DNA of 64,000 nucleotides, from NCBI RefSeq assembly GCF_000021305.1, contig NC_011772.1, positions 4,130,001 to 4,194,000 on the forward strand, in the 5' to 3' direction. The notes under the pieces are model-generated. The model was not told the origin of the DNA. It saw only the letters and a program-made list of their open reading frames with translations, and ran no database searches. The position numbers were made by a program, and so were the translations under genes. Positions 39,054 through 47,654 of the stretch are shown piece by piece (position 1 is the stretch's first letter; every line of letters begins with the position of its first letter). Origin of the DNA: Bacillus cereus G9842. GTDB lineage: Bacteria > Bacillota > Bacilli > Bacillales > Bacillaceae_G.

Positions 39054-39694
39054 ATACTTTGAAGCACTTCTTTTAAACTTTTCTCTCTCATACTTTCAAT
39101 TCGAAGATGATGATTTTCAAATGGTAAATTCCGTGTCACATCATTAGGTACCACAACGCACGTTAATCCCGCTGCAATTGCTGCTCTCAATCCATTTAAT
39201 GAATCTTCAAACACAACAGCTTCAGACGGCTTAATTCCTAATTCTTCTATTGCAATTCGATAAAGAGCTGGATCTGGTTTTACCTTCTCAACATCTTCTC
39301 TCGTTTTAATAACTTCAAAATAATCTCGAATCTGTAGCTCTTCTAAAAAATGAATAACCCATTCTCTAGACGAACTAGAAGCTAGTGCGATTTTTAATCC
39401 CATTTCTTTCGCTTCTTCTAAATATTCTTTTACCCCGTCACGAGCTTTTGGTATTTTCATTTTCTCTTTATGTAAAGTTGCCACTTTTTCTTTTAATGCA
39501 CTTTTGTTAAACTTCTCTTTTAATTGATCATTTAAATATGCATAAAGTACCTCATCTGTTGTTCCAATGCATTTCGCAAATTCCTCTAAAGGTAGTTCTT
39601 CGCCGTATTCACGAACAGCATCTCTGAAAGAGTGAAACCATATCGTTTCTGTGTCCACAATTAATCCATCAAAATCAAAAATAATTGCTTTCAT
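39032..39694 (-). CDS. HAD-family phosphatase, beta-phosphoglucomutase-like
   Basis: Haloacid dehalogenase-type hydrolase of 220 residues, close in length and order of motifs to B. subtilis YhcW. Motif I is IIFDFDGLIVDTET, motif II LASSSSREWV, motif III with KPDPALY, motif IV VFEDSLNGLRAAIAAG. A helical cap lies between motifs I and II. The sugar-phosphate substrate cannot be told. The start is ATG 39694 with GGGAG upstream; an earlier in-frame start lacks support. Confidence 0.88.
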   Translation of the reverse strand: MKAIIFDFDGLIVDTETIWFHSFRDAVREYGEELPLEEFAKCIGTTDEVLYAYLNDQLKEKFNKSALKEKVATLHKEKMKIPKARDGVKEYLEEAKEMGLKIALASSSSREWVIHFLEELQIRDYFEVIKTREDVEKVKPDPALYRIAIEELGIKPSEAVVFEDSLNGLRAAIAAGLTCVVVPNDVTRNLPFENHHLRIESMREKSLKEVLQSIKKDRIS

Positions 39695-39748
39695 AATTCT
39701 CCCATCCTTTTCGAATTGAAATAAAAAAGGAAACGCCATACGTTCCCC

Positions 39749-40273
<525 letters not shown>

Positions 40274-40321
40274 CTAAATATATAAAACAAAAAAGAATCT
40301 GTATTTGCATACAGACTCCCC

Positions 40322-41347
40322 TTAAGTAAAGTATTGTATTTCTGCATTAGGAAAAAACTCATTTATATAACCTCTTATCGTTTCTTCCAATACTGCTGCT
40401 TCATCTTTTTTATATACGTATTTTCCGATGCCGTATCGTCCCCATTTATATTTACGCTTCTCTTCATCCATTTCAAGTTTCGTCTTCGGATAACGCTCTT
40501 GAATGACCTTTTTTGCCGGTTTTGTAAAGCGATGTTGAATTAATTCAAATGTTAAATTTGGTATCGATAAATCTTTTAGTGCATTGTACAGTCGCTCAAA
40601 TAGTTCACGGTATCCTTCTTCCCACCCTTCATGCATATAAAGCGGCGCAACTATAAATCCAAGTGGATAACCCGCACCTGCTACTTTACGTGCAGCCTCT
40701 ATTCGCTCCTCAAACGGCGATGTCCCTGGTTCAAAATTTTTAATTACATATCGTGAATTTATACTAAATCGAAAACGAGTTTTCCCATTATGCTTTGCAT
40801 CTAATAAATGATCAACGTGCGAATATTTCGTGACGAAACGTAAGCGCCCATATTCACTTTCTCCAATGAATTCAATCGCCCGCTTTAATGCATGTGTTAA
40901 ATGATCAATTCCAACAATGTCTGATGTACACGCTGCTTCAAATCTTGTTATTTCAGGTGCCCTTTCATCCATATATTGCTTTGCCTTCTCAAATATTTCA
41001 TCAAGATTGACATACACACGAACGTAAGGCTTACTCCCAAGTGTCGTTTGCAAATAGCAATAATGACAATGTCCCATACACCCTGTTGCGAGCGGAATTG
41101 CATATTCAGCTGACGGTTTTGACGTATCAAACTTTAGCGTCTTCCTCACTCCAACGACAAGTGTAGCCTTTGCATTACGATACTTTTGCAAATCATTTTC
41201 TCCTGGCAAATTTCTAATTTGATTATGTGATGTCGTTTCACGAATTTCTAATCCCATCTTCGTAAACTTCTCATAAAGCTCTTTTCCAAGTGGATATTCA
41301 AGTGCCTTTGGTTCAAAGTAAACGAGTTTTGGCATAAATGGTTTCAT
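40322..41347 (-). CDS. splB: Spore photoproduct lyase
   Basis: Radical-SAM enzyme that reverts the spore photoproduct (5-thyminyl-5,6-dihydrothymine) during germination. The CxxxCxxC cluster motif is in ATGCMGHCHYCYLQT; ARFEAACTSD-like EAACTSDIVGIDHL and RFRFSINSRYVI follow. From ATG 41347, with GGAGGG 6 nt upstream, the length is 341, one less than B. subtilis SplB. No splA is seen upstream. A sigma-G-like -10 (CATACTA, 41366-41372) lies close upstream; the padR gene is divergent. Confidence 0.95.
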   Translation of the reverse strand: MKPFMPKLVYFEPKALEYPLGKELYEKFTKMGLEIRETTSHNQIRNLPGENDLQKYRNAKATLVVGVRKTLKFDTSKPSAEYAIPLATGCMGHCHYCYLQTTLGSKPYVRVYVNLDEIFEKAKQYMDERAPEITRFEAACTSDIVGIDHLTHALKRAIEFIGESEYGRLRFVTKYSHVDHLLDAKHNGKTRFRFSINSRYVIKNFEPGTSPFEERIEAARKVAGAGYPLGFIVAPLYMHEGWEEGYRELFERLYNALKDLSIPNLTFELIQHRFTKPAKKVIQERYPKTKLEMDEEKRKYKWGRYGIGKYVYKKDEAAVLEETIRGYINEFFPNAEIQYFT

Positions 41348-41413
41348 ATGCTTCCCTCCTCTCGTTAGTATGAGAAGCATTGAAAAATTAACACGCATTA
41401 AAGTTTTCCACTT

Positions 41414-41438
41414 CAGTAACTTGCTTTGCAAGTTACTG
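41414..41438. promoter_or_regulatory. Probable PadR operator 1
   Basis: Perfect inverted repeat: 11-bp arm CAGTAACTTGC, 3 nt TTT, then the reverse complement arm. It overlaps the -35 of the padR promoter, so binding should block transcription. Confidence 0.7.
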
Positions 41439-41449
41439 AATGTTATAAT
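41421..41449 (+). promoter_or_regulatory. Sigma-A promoter of padR
   Basis: TTGCTT, 17-nt spacer, TATAAT. The -35 lies inside operator 1; operator 2 lies just after the expected transcription start. Confidence 0.75.
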
Positions 41450-41460
41450 TTGGATAACAG

Positions 41461-41481
41461 CTACCTTGCAACGCAAGTTAC
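41461..41481. promoter_or_regulatory. Probable PadR operator 2
   Basis: CTACCTTGC, 3 nt, GCAAGTTAC repeats the core of operator 1 with two mismatches in the left arm; its centre is about 45 bp from that of operator 1. Confidence 0.6.
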
Positions 41482-41503
41482 CTAAATAAAAGGTGGTGAA
41501 ATC

Positions 41504-41821
41504 ATGCACAGCCAAATGTTAAAAGGTGTGCTCGAAGGTTGCATCCTATACATTATTTCACAAGAAGAAGTGTACGGATATGAACTGAGTACAAAATTAA
41601 ATAAGCACGGCTTTACATTCGTAAGCGAAGGAAGCATATATCCGTTATTGTTACGTATGCAAAAAGAAAAATTGATTGAAGGAACATTAAAAGCTTCCTC
41701 ACTCGGTCCAAAGCGAAAATATTATCACGTAACCGATAAAGGGTTAGAACAACTTGAAGAATTTAAACAAAGCTGGGGAATGGTTTCTACTACGGTAAAT
41801 AACTTATTACAGGGGGAGTGA
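41504..41821 (+). CDS. PadR family transcriptional regulator
   Basis: A 105-residue PadR-type winged-helix protein (QMLKGVLEGCILYIISQEEVYGYELSTKLN, then SEGSIYPLLLRMQKEKLIEG and GPKRKYYHVTDKG). PadR-s1 proteins of this size usually repress a neighbouring membrane-protein gene and themselves. The next gene begins 5 nt after the stop and codes for a membrane protein, and two matching palindromes surround the promoter. Confidence 0.9.
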   Translation: MHSQMLKGVLEGCILYIISQEEVYGYELSTKLNKHGFTFVSEGSIYPLLLRMQKEKLIEGTLKASSLGPKRKYYHVTDKGLEQLEEFKQSWGMVSTTVNNLLQGE

Positions 41822-41826
41822 TAGGG

Positions 41827-42498
41827 ATGAATGCACAAGACATGATTGAATTGAATAATAAAAAACGTGAGCTTCTAACTTCCGAAAACGAGGCTGCTTA
41901 TGGTGATATGTTAGTATATCTTCGAATATCAAACGTACCCGAGCAACAAATGGAGGAACTGTTACTAGAAATATTAGATCACCTCATCGAAGCACAAGCA
42001 GAAAATAAAAACGCTTATGACATCTTTGGAGATAATTTACAATCTTATTGCGATGAACTTATATCAGCTTTACCAACTCAAACAAAGTTAGAAAAAACTT
42101 CTTTAATTGGATTTTCTATTAGCTTACTTCTTGCTATACAGTTTGGCATAAATGCAATTATTTCATTTTTTATGTTTCTCTTTGAAAAAAACAATACATT
42201 ATCAAGTCCGCCTTTTAGCATCCTTGGAACTACTTTGTCTGTTTCAATAATTATACTAGGTATACTATTTATTTTATATTTATTAAAGCGTTACTCCTTT
42301 GATCAGAAAATGAATTGGAAAAGAAGAATTCTATTTGGATTCGCATTTGCTACTCCATTTTGTTCCGCTGTATTCTTAAATATTTATTTCCAAAAGCAAC
42401 CTTATCTCATTTACCATCTAAACTTTTGGCAAAGTGCCTTAATCGCTATCTTATTTTTTATTTTATATAAATTACTATACAAAAAATCAAATTTTTAA
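41827..42498 (+). CDS. Membrane protein with DUF1129-like layout
   Basis: A 223-residue protein: a helical N-terminal cytoplasmic domain (about 1-85, with YLRISNVPEQQMEELLLEILDHLIEAQ) and four membrane segments (about 93-118, 132-155, 168-190, 200-218). Partners of PadR-s1 regulators often have this arrangement (DUF1129/DUF1048-like). GGGGGAG precedes ATG 41827 and overlaps the padR stop, so the two are coupled. The function is unknown; envelope-stress sensing is only a guess from relatives. Confidence 0.7.
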   Translation: MNAQDMIELNNKKRELLTSENEAAYGDMLVYLRISNVPEQQMEELLLEILDHLIEAQAENKNAYDIFGDNLQSYCDELISALPTQTKLEKTSLIGFSISLLLAIQFGINAIISFFMFLFEKNNTLSSPPFSILGTTLSVSIIILGILFILYLLKRYSFDQKMNWKRRILFGFAFATPFCSAVFLNIYFQKQPYLIYHLNFWQSALIAILFFILYKLLYKKSNF

Positions 42499-42522
42499 CA
42501 GCCCTTCAAAAGGCTGTTTTTC
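42498..42522 (+). terminator. Terminator of the padR pair
   Basis: ACAGCC and GGCTGT around an 8-nt loop, then TTTTTC. Confidence 0.8.
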
Positions 42523-42595
42523 TTCTGTCTAATTTTACAAATTGAAAAATTTCATAAAGAAAATAAGAAAAATGCAAAATAATTAAAGTTAATTG

Positions 42596-42625
42596 TTGAC
42601 GTGATGCTTTTATTATCGGTATCAT
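42596..42625 (+). promoter_or_regulatory. Possible promoter of the Pro-rich protein gene
   Basis: TTGACG, 18-nt spacer, TATCAT, about 75 nt upstream of the start; a moderate match to sigma-A. Confidence 0.4.
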
Positions 42626-42698
42626 AAATCTTCGTGAGCAATTATTTTTCGTTATACGATTTTTTTATTATTACTGAATTTTTGAGAGGAGAAATTAG

Positions 42699-43541
42699 AT
42701 GTCAGTTAAGAAGAAAACGCAAGTACGCACCGGCAAAATGGTACGTGAACTAATGTTAGCAGACGAAGATGTAAATGCTTCGCTAATTATGGTATATAGT
42801 GAAAACGGTGTAAACGCAGAAATTAAAATCGAGGGCTTAACGCCGAAATGTAACGAAGAATTATTTTTGAGCGGAAACGTGGATTGGAACAAGAGTGTTA
42901 TTTATAAAATTGTTGATTTCACTGGAAACGCTGAAGTTGGTAAAGTTACATTAACAGCGATGAACAAAAACAATGTTTCTCTAGAAATTGAACGCGTTAT
43001 GTGGAGTAAAGAAAATAAAGACGCTGCCGAGCAAGAAGAAACACAGGTAGAAGCAGCGCCGAAAAAAGAAGTAGTTGTAGAAGCTCCAAAAGCAATTCCA
43101 CCCGCTCCTAAGCCTGTTACGCGTGTGGAAACACCTGCTATGGCACCTAAGCCTACTCCGGTACCGACACCGAAGCCAGTAAGTGTAGAAGCGGCTGTAG
43201 AACTAACTACTCCAGCACCTGTGAAAAAAGTAGTCCCTACTCCAGTTACAAAGCAAGAAACAGCACCGGTTGCTCCTGCAAAACCGAAGCAGCCTGCTTT
43301 GACTGAAACAAATTCAAAACTACAAGAAAATTATGTTAAACTCGTGAAAAAGACAATTGAAGTTTGTCAAGATTACGAGCTTGGCATCGACATAGATGAT
43401 TCTATTGAAAGCTTAAAAGAAGAACTACAAAGCCAAGGTATTAGCGTTACATTTGACAAAGAAATTATGGACGTTGTAAGTCGCCTTCGTTCTTTACAAG
43501 ATAAAGGAATCAAAGTAGAAAAAGTACTTAATTTACTATAA
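42699..43541 (+). CDS. Two-domain protein with Pro/Ala/Val linker, unknown
   Basis: A 280-residue soluble protein I do not recognise. The N-terminal part (about 1-108) looks like a compact beta-rich domain (NASLIMVYSENGVNAEIKIEGLTPKC, SVIYKIVDFTGNAEVGKVTLTAM). A linker of about 95 residues is rich in Pro, Ala, Val and Lys with PKP and PTP repeats. The C-terminal part (about 208-280) is helical (YVKLVKKTIEVCQDYELGIDIDDSIESL, MDVVSRLRSLQDKGIKVEKVLNLL). There is no signal peptide or membrane segment. GAGAGGAG precedes the ATG. It stands alone between terminators. Confidence 0.8.
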   Translation: MSVKKKTQVRTGKMVRELMLADEDVNASLIMVYSENGVNAEIKIEGLTPKCNEELFLSGNVDWNKSVIYKIVDFTGNAEVGKVTLTAMNKNNVSLEIERVMWSKENKDAAEQEETQVEAAPKKEVVVEAPKAIPPAPKPVTRVETPAMAPKPTPVPTPKPVSVEAAVELTTPAPVKKVVPTPVTKQETAPVAPAKPKQPALTETNSKLQENYVKLVKKTIEVCQDYELGIDIDDSIESLKEELQSQGISVTFDKEIMDVVSRLRSLQDKGIKVEKVLNLL

Positions 43542-43578
43542 AAAAATAAGAGGTGGCAATTGCCATCTCTTATTTTTT
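43541..43578. terminator. Bidirectional terminator
   Basis: AAATAAGAGGTGGCA pairs with TGCCATCTCTTATTT, with A and T runs outside, between convergent genes. Confidence 0.9.
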
Positions 43579-44406
43579 ATAATTCCACTCATTACTTTCA
43601 TACTTCTCTTTCGCTAACGTTTGAACTTCATGTAACTGTTCTTCTGTTAATTCATATGGAACAAGTTCTACATCCAATCCTTTTTCAAACCCAATTTCAA
43701 ACGCTTTAATTAACTGTTCTATCGTAAATGTACGGTCTGTTAATTCATTAATTGCTACCGCTTTAGAAGAAAACATACTTTTCATACGTTCCTTCACACG
43801 TTCATTTGGGAATAAAAATAGATCATATAGTTCATCTAAATCAATTTCTAATGGAATCGATCCATGCTGTAAAATAACACCTTTTTGACGTGTTTGAGCA
43901 CTACCAGCAATTTTTCTTCCTTCCACTACAATTTCATACCAAGATGGTGCATCAAAACATACGCCTGAACGTGGATTTTTTAAATTTTCACGATCTGCTT
44001 CTGTTTTTGGAACTGCATAATATGCTTCTAGCCCTAATGCCTTAAAACCATCTAATAATCCTTGCGAAATAACACGATACGCTTCTGTAACTGTTTTCGG
44101 CATATTCGGATGATCTTCAGACACAATAACACTATACGTTAACTCTTTGTCATGTAGTACACCCCTGCCGCCTGTTTGACGACGAACGAATCCATATTTC
44201 TTTTCGTTAACTACATCCATATTAATATCTTTTTCAACACGTTGAAAATATCCAACTGTTAATGTTGGTACTTCCCATTCATAAAAACGAATTGTTGGTG
44301 GCATTTTCTTTTCACTTTGCCAATTTAATAAACATTCATCTAACGCCATATTAAATGCCGGTGAACATTGACCAGAGTTAATATAACACCATTTTTCTTT
44401 TCCCAT
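43570..44406 (-). CDS. lipM: Octanoyltransferase LipM
   Basis: Transfers octanoyl from acyl-carrier protein, the first step of lipoate assembly in Bacillus (then LipL passes it to E2 proteins such as BkdB). Seen: the biotin/lipoate ligase fold with [27 protein letters not shown] and the Cys nucleophile in [24 protein letters not shown]. From ATG 44406 (AGGTG upstream) the length is 278, as in B. subtilis YqhM. LipA-type ligases are related, but the Cys motif favours LipM. Confidence 0.93.
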   Translation of the reverse strand: MGKEKWCYINSGQCSPAFNMALDECLLNWQSEKKMPPTIRFYEWEVPTLTVGYFQRVEKDINMDVVNEKKYGFVRRQTGGRGVLHDKELTYSVIVSEDHPNMPKTVTEAYRVISQGLLDGFKALGLEAYYAVPKTEADRENLKNPRSGVCFDAPSWYEIVVEGRKIAGSAQTRQKGVILQHGSIPLEIDLDELYDLFLFPNERVKERMKSMFSSKAVAINELTDRTFTIEQLIKAFEIGFEKGLDVELVPYELTEEQLHEVQTLAKEKYESNEWNYKK

Positions 44407-44576
44407 CCTGCACCTCATATAACCAAGTATTTTTCACATTCTCTAGTCTACCAAATTCGACAAAATTTGTGAAAGAATACGAAATTTCTTCTTATATGCA
44501 AATGAATCTGTTGCATAAATACATATGGGCATTATAATATTGAAAGTAGGATAAGAAAAAAGGGAGCGATAGAATC

Positions 44577-44960
44577 GTGTCAACAACTTGGATTATTTTA
44601 TTAGCCGTAATCGTAGCATTCATCGGCTACACTGTATGGATGTACTTCTATCAGAAAAAATTAATTAAAACTCTTACAGAAGAAGAATTTCGCGCTGGCT
44701 ACCGTAAAGCACAGCTTATCGATATTCGTGAAACAGATGAATATAACGCAGGGCACATTTTAGGTGCACGTAACATTCCGTTATCACAAATTCGCCTTCG
44801 CCATAAAGAACTTCGTCAAGATCAACCTGTTTACTTATATTGCCAAAGCGGATTCCGTACAGGTCGTGCAGCGCAATACTTAAAAAAACAAGGCTACAAA
44901 GATTTCTACCAATTACAAGGTGGATTTAAATCTTGGACAGGCAAAATTAAAAAGAAATAA
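44577..44960 (+). CDS. yqhL: Rhodanese-like protein YqhL
   Basis: A 127-residue protein with an N-terminal membrane segment (about 4-22) and a rhodanese domain (ARNIPLSQIRLRH; active-site loop YCQSGFRTGRAAQYL with catalytic Cys). It is divergent from lipM, as in B. subtilis. The physiological sulfur acceptor is not known. GGGAGCG stands before the GTG start. Confidence 0.92.
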   Translation: MSTTWIILLAVIVAFIGYTVWMYFYQKKLIKTLTEEEFRAGYRKAQLIDIRETDEYNAGHILGARNIPLSQIRLRHKELRQDQPVYLYCQSGFRTGRAAQYLKKQGYKDFYQLQGGFKSWTGKIKKK

Positions 44961-44968
44961 TAACATAC

Positions 44969-45002
44969 AAAAAACTAGCTGAATAAATCAGCTAGTTTTT
45001 TC
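44969..45002. terminator. Bidirectional terminator
   Basis: AAAAACTAGCTGA and TCAGCTAGTTTTT form a perfect 13-bp stem around 5 nt, between yqhL and the convergent lipoprotein gene. Confidence 0.92.
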
Positions 45003-45561
45003 ATTTCATCTTATTCGCAATGTATAATAAATTTTGCTTAATCGTGTCTTTATCGCTCTCTTCTACATTCCGATACAATAGCTGATATTCAATTCCTTTC
45101 TCTTTCCATAGAAGCGTAGCAAATTCGTCACCACGTTCATAATCATCTTTATTTTTAAAATAAGCAGACGTTCCATTATTTAGTTTCATTTGTTCTTGAA
45201 ATCGCTTCTCTTCCACGAAATCCGGAAAACTATAAGGAAAGTTCGCGACATTTAACTCAATATACTCATTTCTACCTTGCTCCTGCTGTTTATATTTAAT
45301 CATTAAGACAGCCTTCTTTTTCCCAAGCGTTCTTACTTCACCCTTTACATCACTTATAATGTCGTACGGTAAAAACGTTGGAACTTTAAACTTCACCGGA
45401 AAATATTTTGGAATTTCCTTTAGCGGAATAGGATCCGTAACACGATCCATAGCTCCTCCTGTTGTTCCCACAAAGTGTTTTTCTTCTTGCATCGTTTGCT
45501 GAAACGAACACGAACTAAGTACAAAACTAGAAAACACGAAACAAATGATTCTTTTTTTCAA
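45001..45561 (-). CDS. Lipoprotein, unknown
   Basis: A 186-residue protein with a lipoprotein signal peptide (FVFSSFVLSSC, lipid-modified Cys at about 18). The mature part is soluble and globular, with KYFPVKFKVPTFLPYDIISDVKGEVRTLGKKKAVLMIKY and FATLLWKEKGIEYQLLYRNV. That arrangement (FLPYD... then a strand-rich end) recalls the DUF4367-type domain of Bacillus proteins, but I cannot confirm it. It is monocistronic. Confidence 0.75.
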   Translation of the reverse strand: MKKRIICFVFSSFVLSSCSFQQTMQEEKHFVGTTGGAMDRVTDPIPLKEIPKYFPVKFKVPTFLPYDIISDVKGEVRTLGKKKAVLMIKYKQQEQGRNEYIELNVANFPYSFPDFVEEKRFQEQMKLNNGTSAYFKNKDDYERGDEFATLLWKEKGIEYQLLYRNVEESDKDTIKQNLLYIANKMK

Positions 45562-45604
45562 TTTGTTTCCGCCCTTTCATACCGCTCTCTTAACGAACGA
45601 AGCG

Positions 45605-45683
45605 TTGATCCCGCACTAACGGCCCGATTAGTGCCGGCTAATAATCAGTGGGGGATGGCGCCCACTGATTAAAGTTTCACTTT
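45605..45683 (-). repeat. B. cereus-type dispersed hairpin repeat, copy 2
   Basis: Minus strand: AAGTGAAACTTTAATC, a stem of AATCAGTGGG with its complement, ATTATTA, and a second hairpin GCACTAA/TTAGTGC. The first part has the same plan as 28103-28150 with a different stem sequence, so the stem bases have co-varied. It lies upstream of the lipoprotein gene. Confidence 0.6.
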
Positions 45684-45853
45684 ATATGCTCTTCATATTC
45701 GCTTTGTCACCAAACTACACCTTTGAAAACTTTCCACGTTATTCTCACACATTTTGACAACACTTTTTGCAAACAAAAAAGACCCCTATCATTCTTACGC
45801 CCAAGTGAAAAGGTTACGCGAATAAAAAGAAGTCTTATTAATACCATAGTTTG

Positions 45854-45867
45854 TGAAAAGCTTTTCA
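45854..45867. promoter_or_regulatory. Probable operator of the LacI-type regulator
   Basis: TGAAAAGCTTTTCA is a perfect 14-bp palindrome about 60 nt upstream of the LacI-family gene. Operators of this family have this form, usually with CG rather than GC at the centre. Confidence 0.5.
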
Positions 45868-45927
45868 GGTCAAGATTTTTTCTTTCTTATTATTTTCCCT
45901 TTATAATAAGAGAAAGAGGTGATACAT

Positions 45928-46905
45928 ATGGCCAATATAAAACAAATTGCTAAAACTGCTGGTGTATCGATATCAACTGTTTCTCGTGTCCTGAATAATC
46001 ACCCTTACGTAAAAGAAGAAAAGCGTAAGCGTGTTCTAGATGCTGTTGAAGAATTAAACTACGCAAAAAATATAAATGCTGTCCATTTAATAAGAGGGAA
46101 AACATATACAATTGGCGTTATGCTCCCTTTCATTAACCTCCCCTACTTCAGTACCATTATTGAAGGAATTGGTAACGAAGCATTATTAGCTGGGTATCAC
46201 ATTAATTTATGCCAAACAAATTACGATAGCCTTGAAGAAATTCGTGTTCTTGAAATGATGAAAATGAAACAATTTGATGGGATGATTATTTGCTCCCGGA
46301 CGAGCTCTTGGGAACAAATCGAACCTTTCGCAAAATTTGCCCCTATTATTTCATGTGAAAAAATGAACCATCCCCTCATTTCATCCATCTACGTAGATCA
46401 TTATGAAGGCTTTCGTCTCGGTACTACCTATTTACTAAGTAAAGGCCATGAAAAGATCGGAATTTGTTTAGCGAGAAAAACAAGTGTAAATTCCATGGAG
46501 CGTGAAAAGGCGTTCGCCGATACACTTTGTAACGAAGGGAAGACGTTGCATCCTGAATGGATTTTCCACCAATGCTATACAATGCAGGACGGAGCACAAA
46601 TACTCCATCGTATTTTAAATATGAAAAATCGTCCAACTGCTATTTTCACAGCGAACGATCAAGTTGCAGCTGGTTTATTAACAGAGGCTCGAAAACATGG
46701 CATCCGAGTACCTGAAGACATTGCTATCCTTGGATTTGATAATCATGAAATTTCAAAGGCATTAGAAATTTCCACAATTGAACATCCCGGTCTCGCAATG
46801 GGCTCACATGCTTTTTCTTTATTCCATAAGCAGATTCAAAGCGAGCAAATTGTCGGCAGTCCAAAAGAGCTTTCATTCCATTTAATTAAGCGAGAGACTG
46901 TCTAA
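45928..46905 (+). CDS. LacI family transcriptional regulator
   Basis: A 325-residue repressor: an N-terminal LacI helix-turn-helix with hinge (NIKQIAKTAGVSISTVSRVLNNHPYV) and a periplasmic-binding-like effector domain (IGVMLPFINLPYFSTIIEGI, AIFTANDQVAAGLL, IAILGFDNHEISKAL). ATG 45928 has GAGGTG 6 nt upstream. No sugar genes lie beside it, so the effector and regulon are unknown. It is a single-gene unit ended by a terminator. Confidence 0.9.
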   Translation: MANIKQIAKTAGVSISTVSRVLNNHPYVKEEKRKRVLDAVEELNYAKNINAVHLIRGKTYTIGVMLPFINLPYFSTIIEGIGNEALLAGYHINLCQTNYDSLEEIRVLEMMKMKQFDGMIICSRTSSWEQIEPFAKFAPIISCEKMNHPLISSIYVDHYEGFRLGTTYLLSKGHEKIGICLARKTSVNSMEREKAFADTLCNEGKTLHPEWIFHQCYTMQDGAQILHRILNMKNRPTAIFTANDQVAAGLLTEARKHGIRVPEDIAILGFDNHEISKALEISTIEHPGLAMGSHAFSLFHKQIQSEQIVGSPKELSFHLIKRETV

Positions 46906-46933
46906 AAAGAGCGTTACCTATAACGCTCTTTTT
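46904..46933 (+). terminator. Terminator of the LacI-type gene
   Basis: AAAAAGAGCGTTA and TAACGCTCTTTTT around CCTA; the stop codon overlaps the left arm. Confidence 0.92.
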
Positions 46934-46947
46934 CAGCTCTTCACCTA

Positions 46948-46976
46948 TTGACATTATATTTTTCATCTCATATAAT
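46948..46976 (+). promoter_or_regulatory. Consensus sigma-A promoter of the tetR gene
   Basis: TTGACA, 17-nt spacer, TATAAT: a perfect sigma-A consensus. The operator at 46979-46996 begins 2 nt after the -10 element. Confidence 0.88.
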
Positions 46977-46978
46977 TA

Positions 46979-46996
46979 ACCTAACGAACGGTAGGT
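46979..46996. promoter_or_regulatory. TetR-type operator 1
   Basis: ACCTAACGAACGGTAGGT: arms ACCTAACG and CGGTAGGT match in 7 of 8 bases. It covers the expected transcription start of tetR and is nearly repeated at 47623-47640. Confidence 0.75.
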
Positions 46997-47007
46997 AGGG
47001 GATGAAA

Positions 47008-47583
47008 ATGACAGCAAACCGCATTAAAGCTGTAGCACTTTCTCATTTCGCACGCTACGGCTATGAAGGAACTTCATTGGCAAATATTGCTCAAGAAGTT
47101 GGGATTAAAAAACCATCGATTTACGCACACTTTAAAGGAAAAGAAGAGCTATATTTCATATGCTTAGAATCTGCTCTTCAAAAAGATTTGCAGAGCTTCA
47201 CAGGCGATATCGAAAGCTTTTCCAATTCGTCCACTGAAGAATTGCTTTTAAAATTATTAAAAGGCTATGCAAAACGATTTGGTGAAAGTGAAGAATCAAT
47301 GTTTTGGTTACGAACTTCTTATTTTCCGCCTGATGCATTTCGCGAACAAATTATTGATAAAGCAAATGTACACATTGAAAACGTCGGAAAACTTTTATTC
47401 CCTGTATTTAAAAGAGCAAGCGAACAAGATGAGCTGCATAACATTGAAGTAAAAGACGCCTTAGAGGCTTTTCTATGCTTACTCGATGGTCTTATGGTTG
47501 AACTATTATACGCAGGTTTAAATCGTTTTGAGACACGTTTAGACGCTTCTTGGAAAGTATTTTGGCGCGGACTTTCAAACTGA
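47008..47583 (+). CDS. TetR family regulator, YvdT-like
   Basis: A 191-residue repressor with the TetR helix-turn-helix (YGYEGTSLANIAQEVGIKKPSIYAHFKGKEELY) and a helical ligand domain. The gene order TetR followed by two SMR genes is that of B. subtilis yvdT-yvdS-yvdR. I start at ATG 47008 with GGGG 6 nt upstream; ATG 47002 is too close to it. Two copies of a palindrome, one at its own start site and one before the SMR genes, show the likely regulon. Confidence 0.88.
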   Translation: MTANRIKAVALSHFARYGYEGTSLANIAQEVGIKKPSIYAHFKGKEELYFICLESALQKDLQSFTGDIESFSNSSTEELLLKLLKGYAKRFGESEESMFWLRTSYFPPDAFREQIIDKANVHIENVGKLLFPVFKRASEQDELHNIEVKDALEAFLCLLDGLMVELLYAGLNRFETRLDASWKVFWRGLSN

Positions 47584-47615
47584 CGGATTGCTCCTTTGCA
47601 ATGCGTCGTTTTTAA
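47582..47615 (+). terminator. Terminator between tetR and the SMR genes
   Basis: GACGGATTGC and GCAATGCGTC (one mismatch) around 6 nt, then GTTTTTA. It begins at the tetR stop codon. Confidence 0.7.
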
Positions 47616-47622
47616 GCACTTT

Positions 47623-47640
47623 ACCTAACGACTGGTAGGA
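47623..47640. promoter_or_regulatory. TetR-type operator 2
   Basis: ACCTAACGACTGGTAGGA differs from operator 1 in only three positions. It lies after the tetR terminator and directly before the Shine-Dalgarno of the first SMR gene; I see no promoter between. Confidence 0.7.
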
Positions 47641-47654
47641 AGGAGAAATGACAT

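Noticed and set aside
47584..47654. Guanidine (ykkC-type) riboswitch before the SMR genes
   Set aside because: The gap is only about 70 nt and is filled by a terminator and a TetR-type operator.
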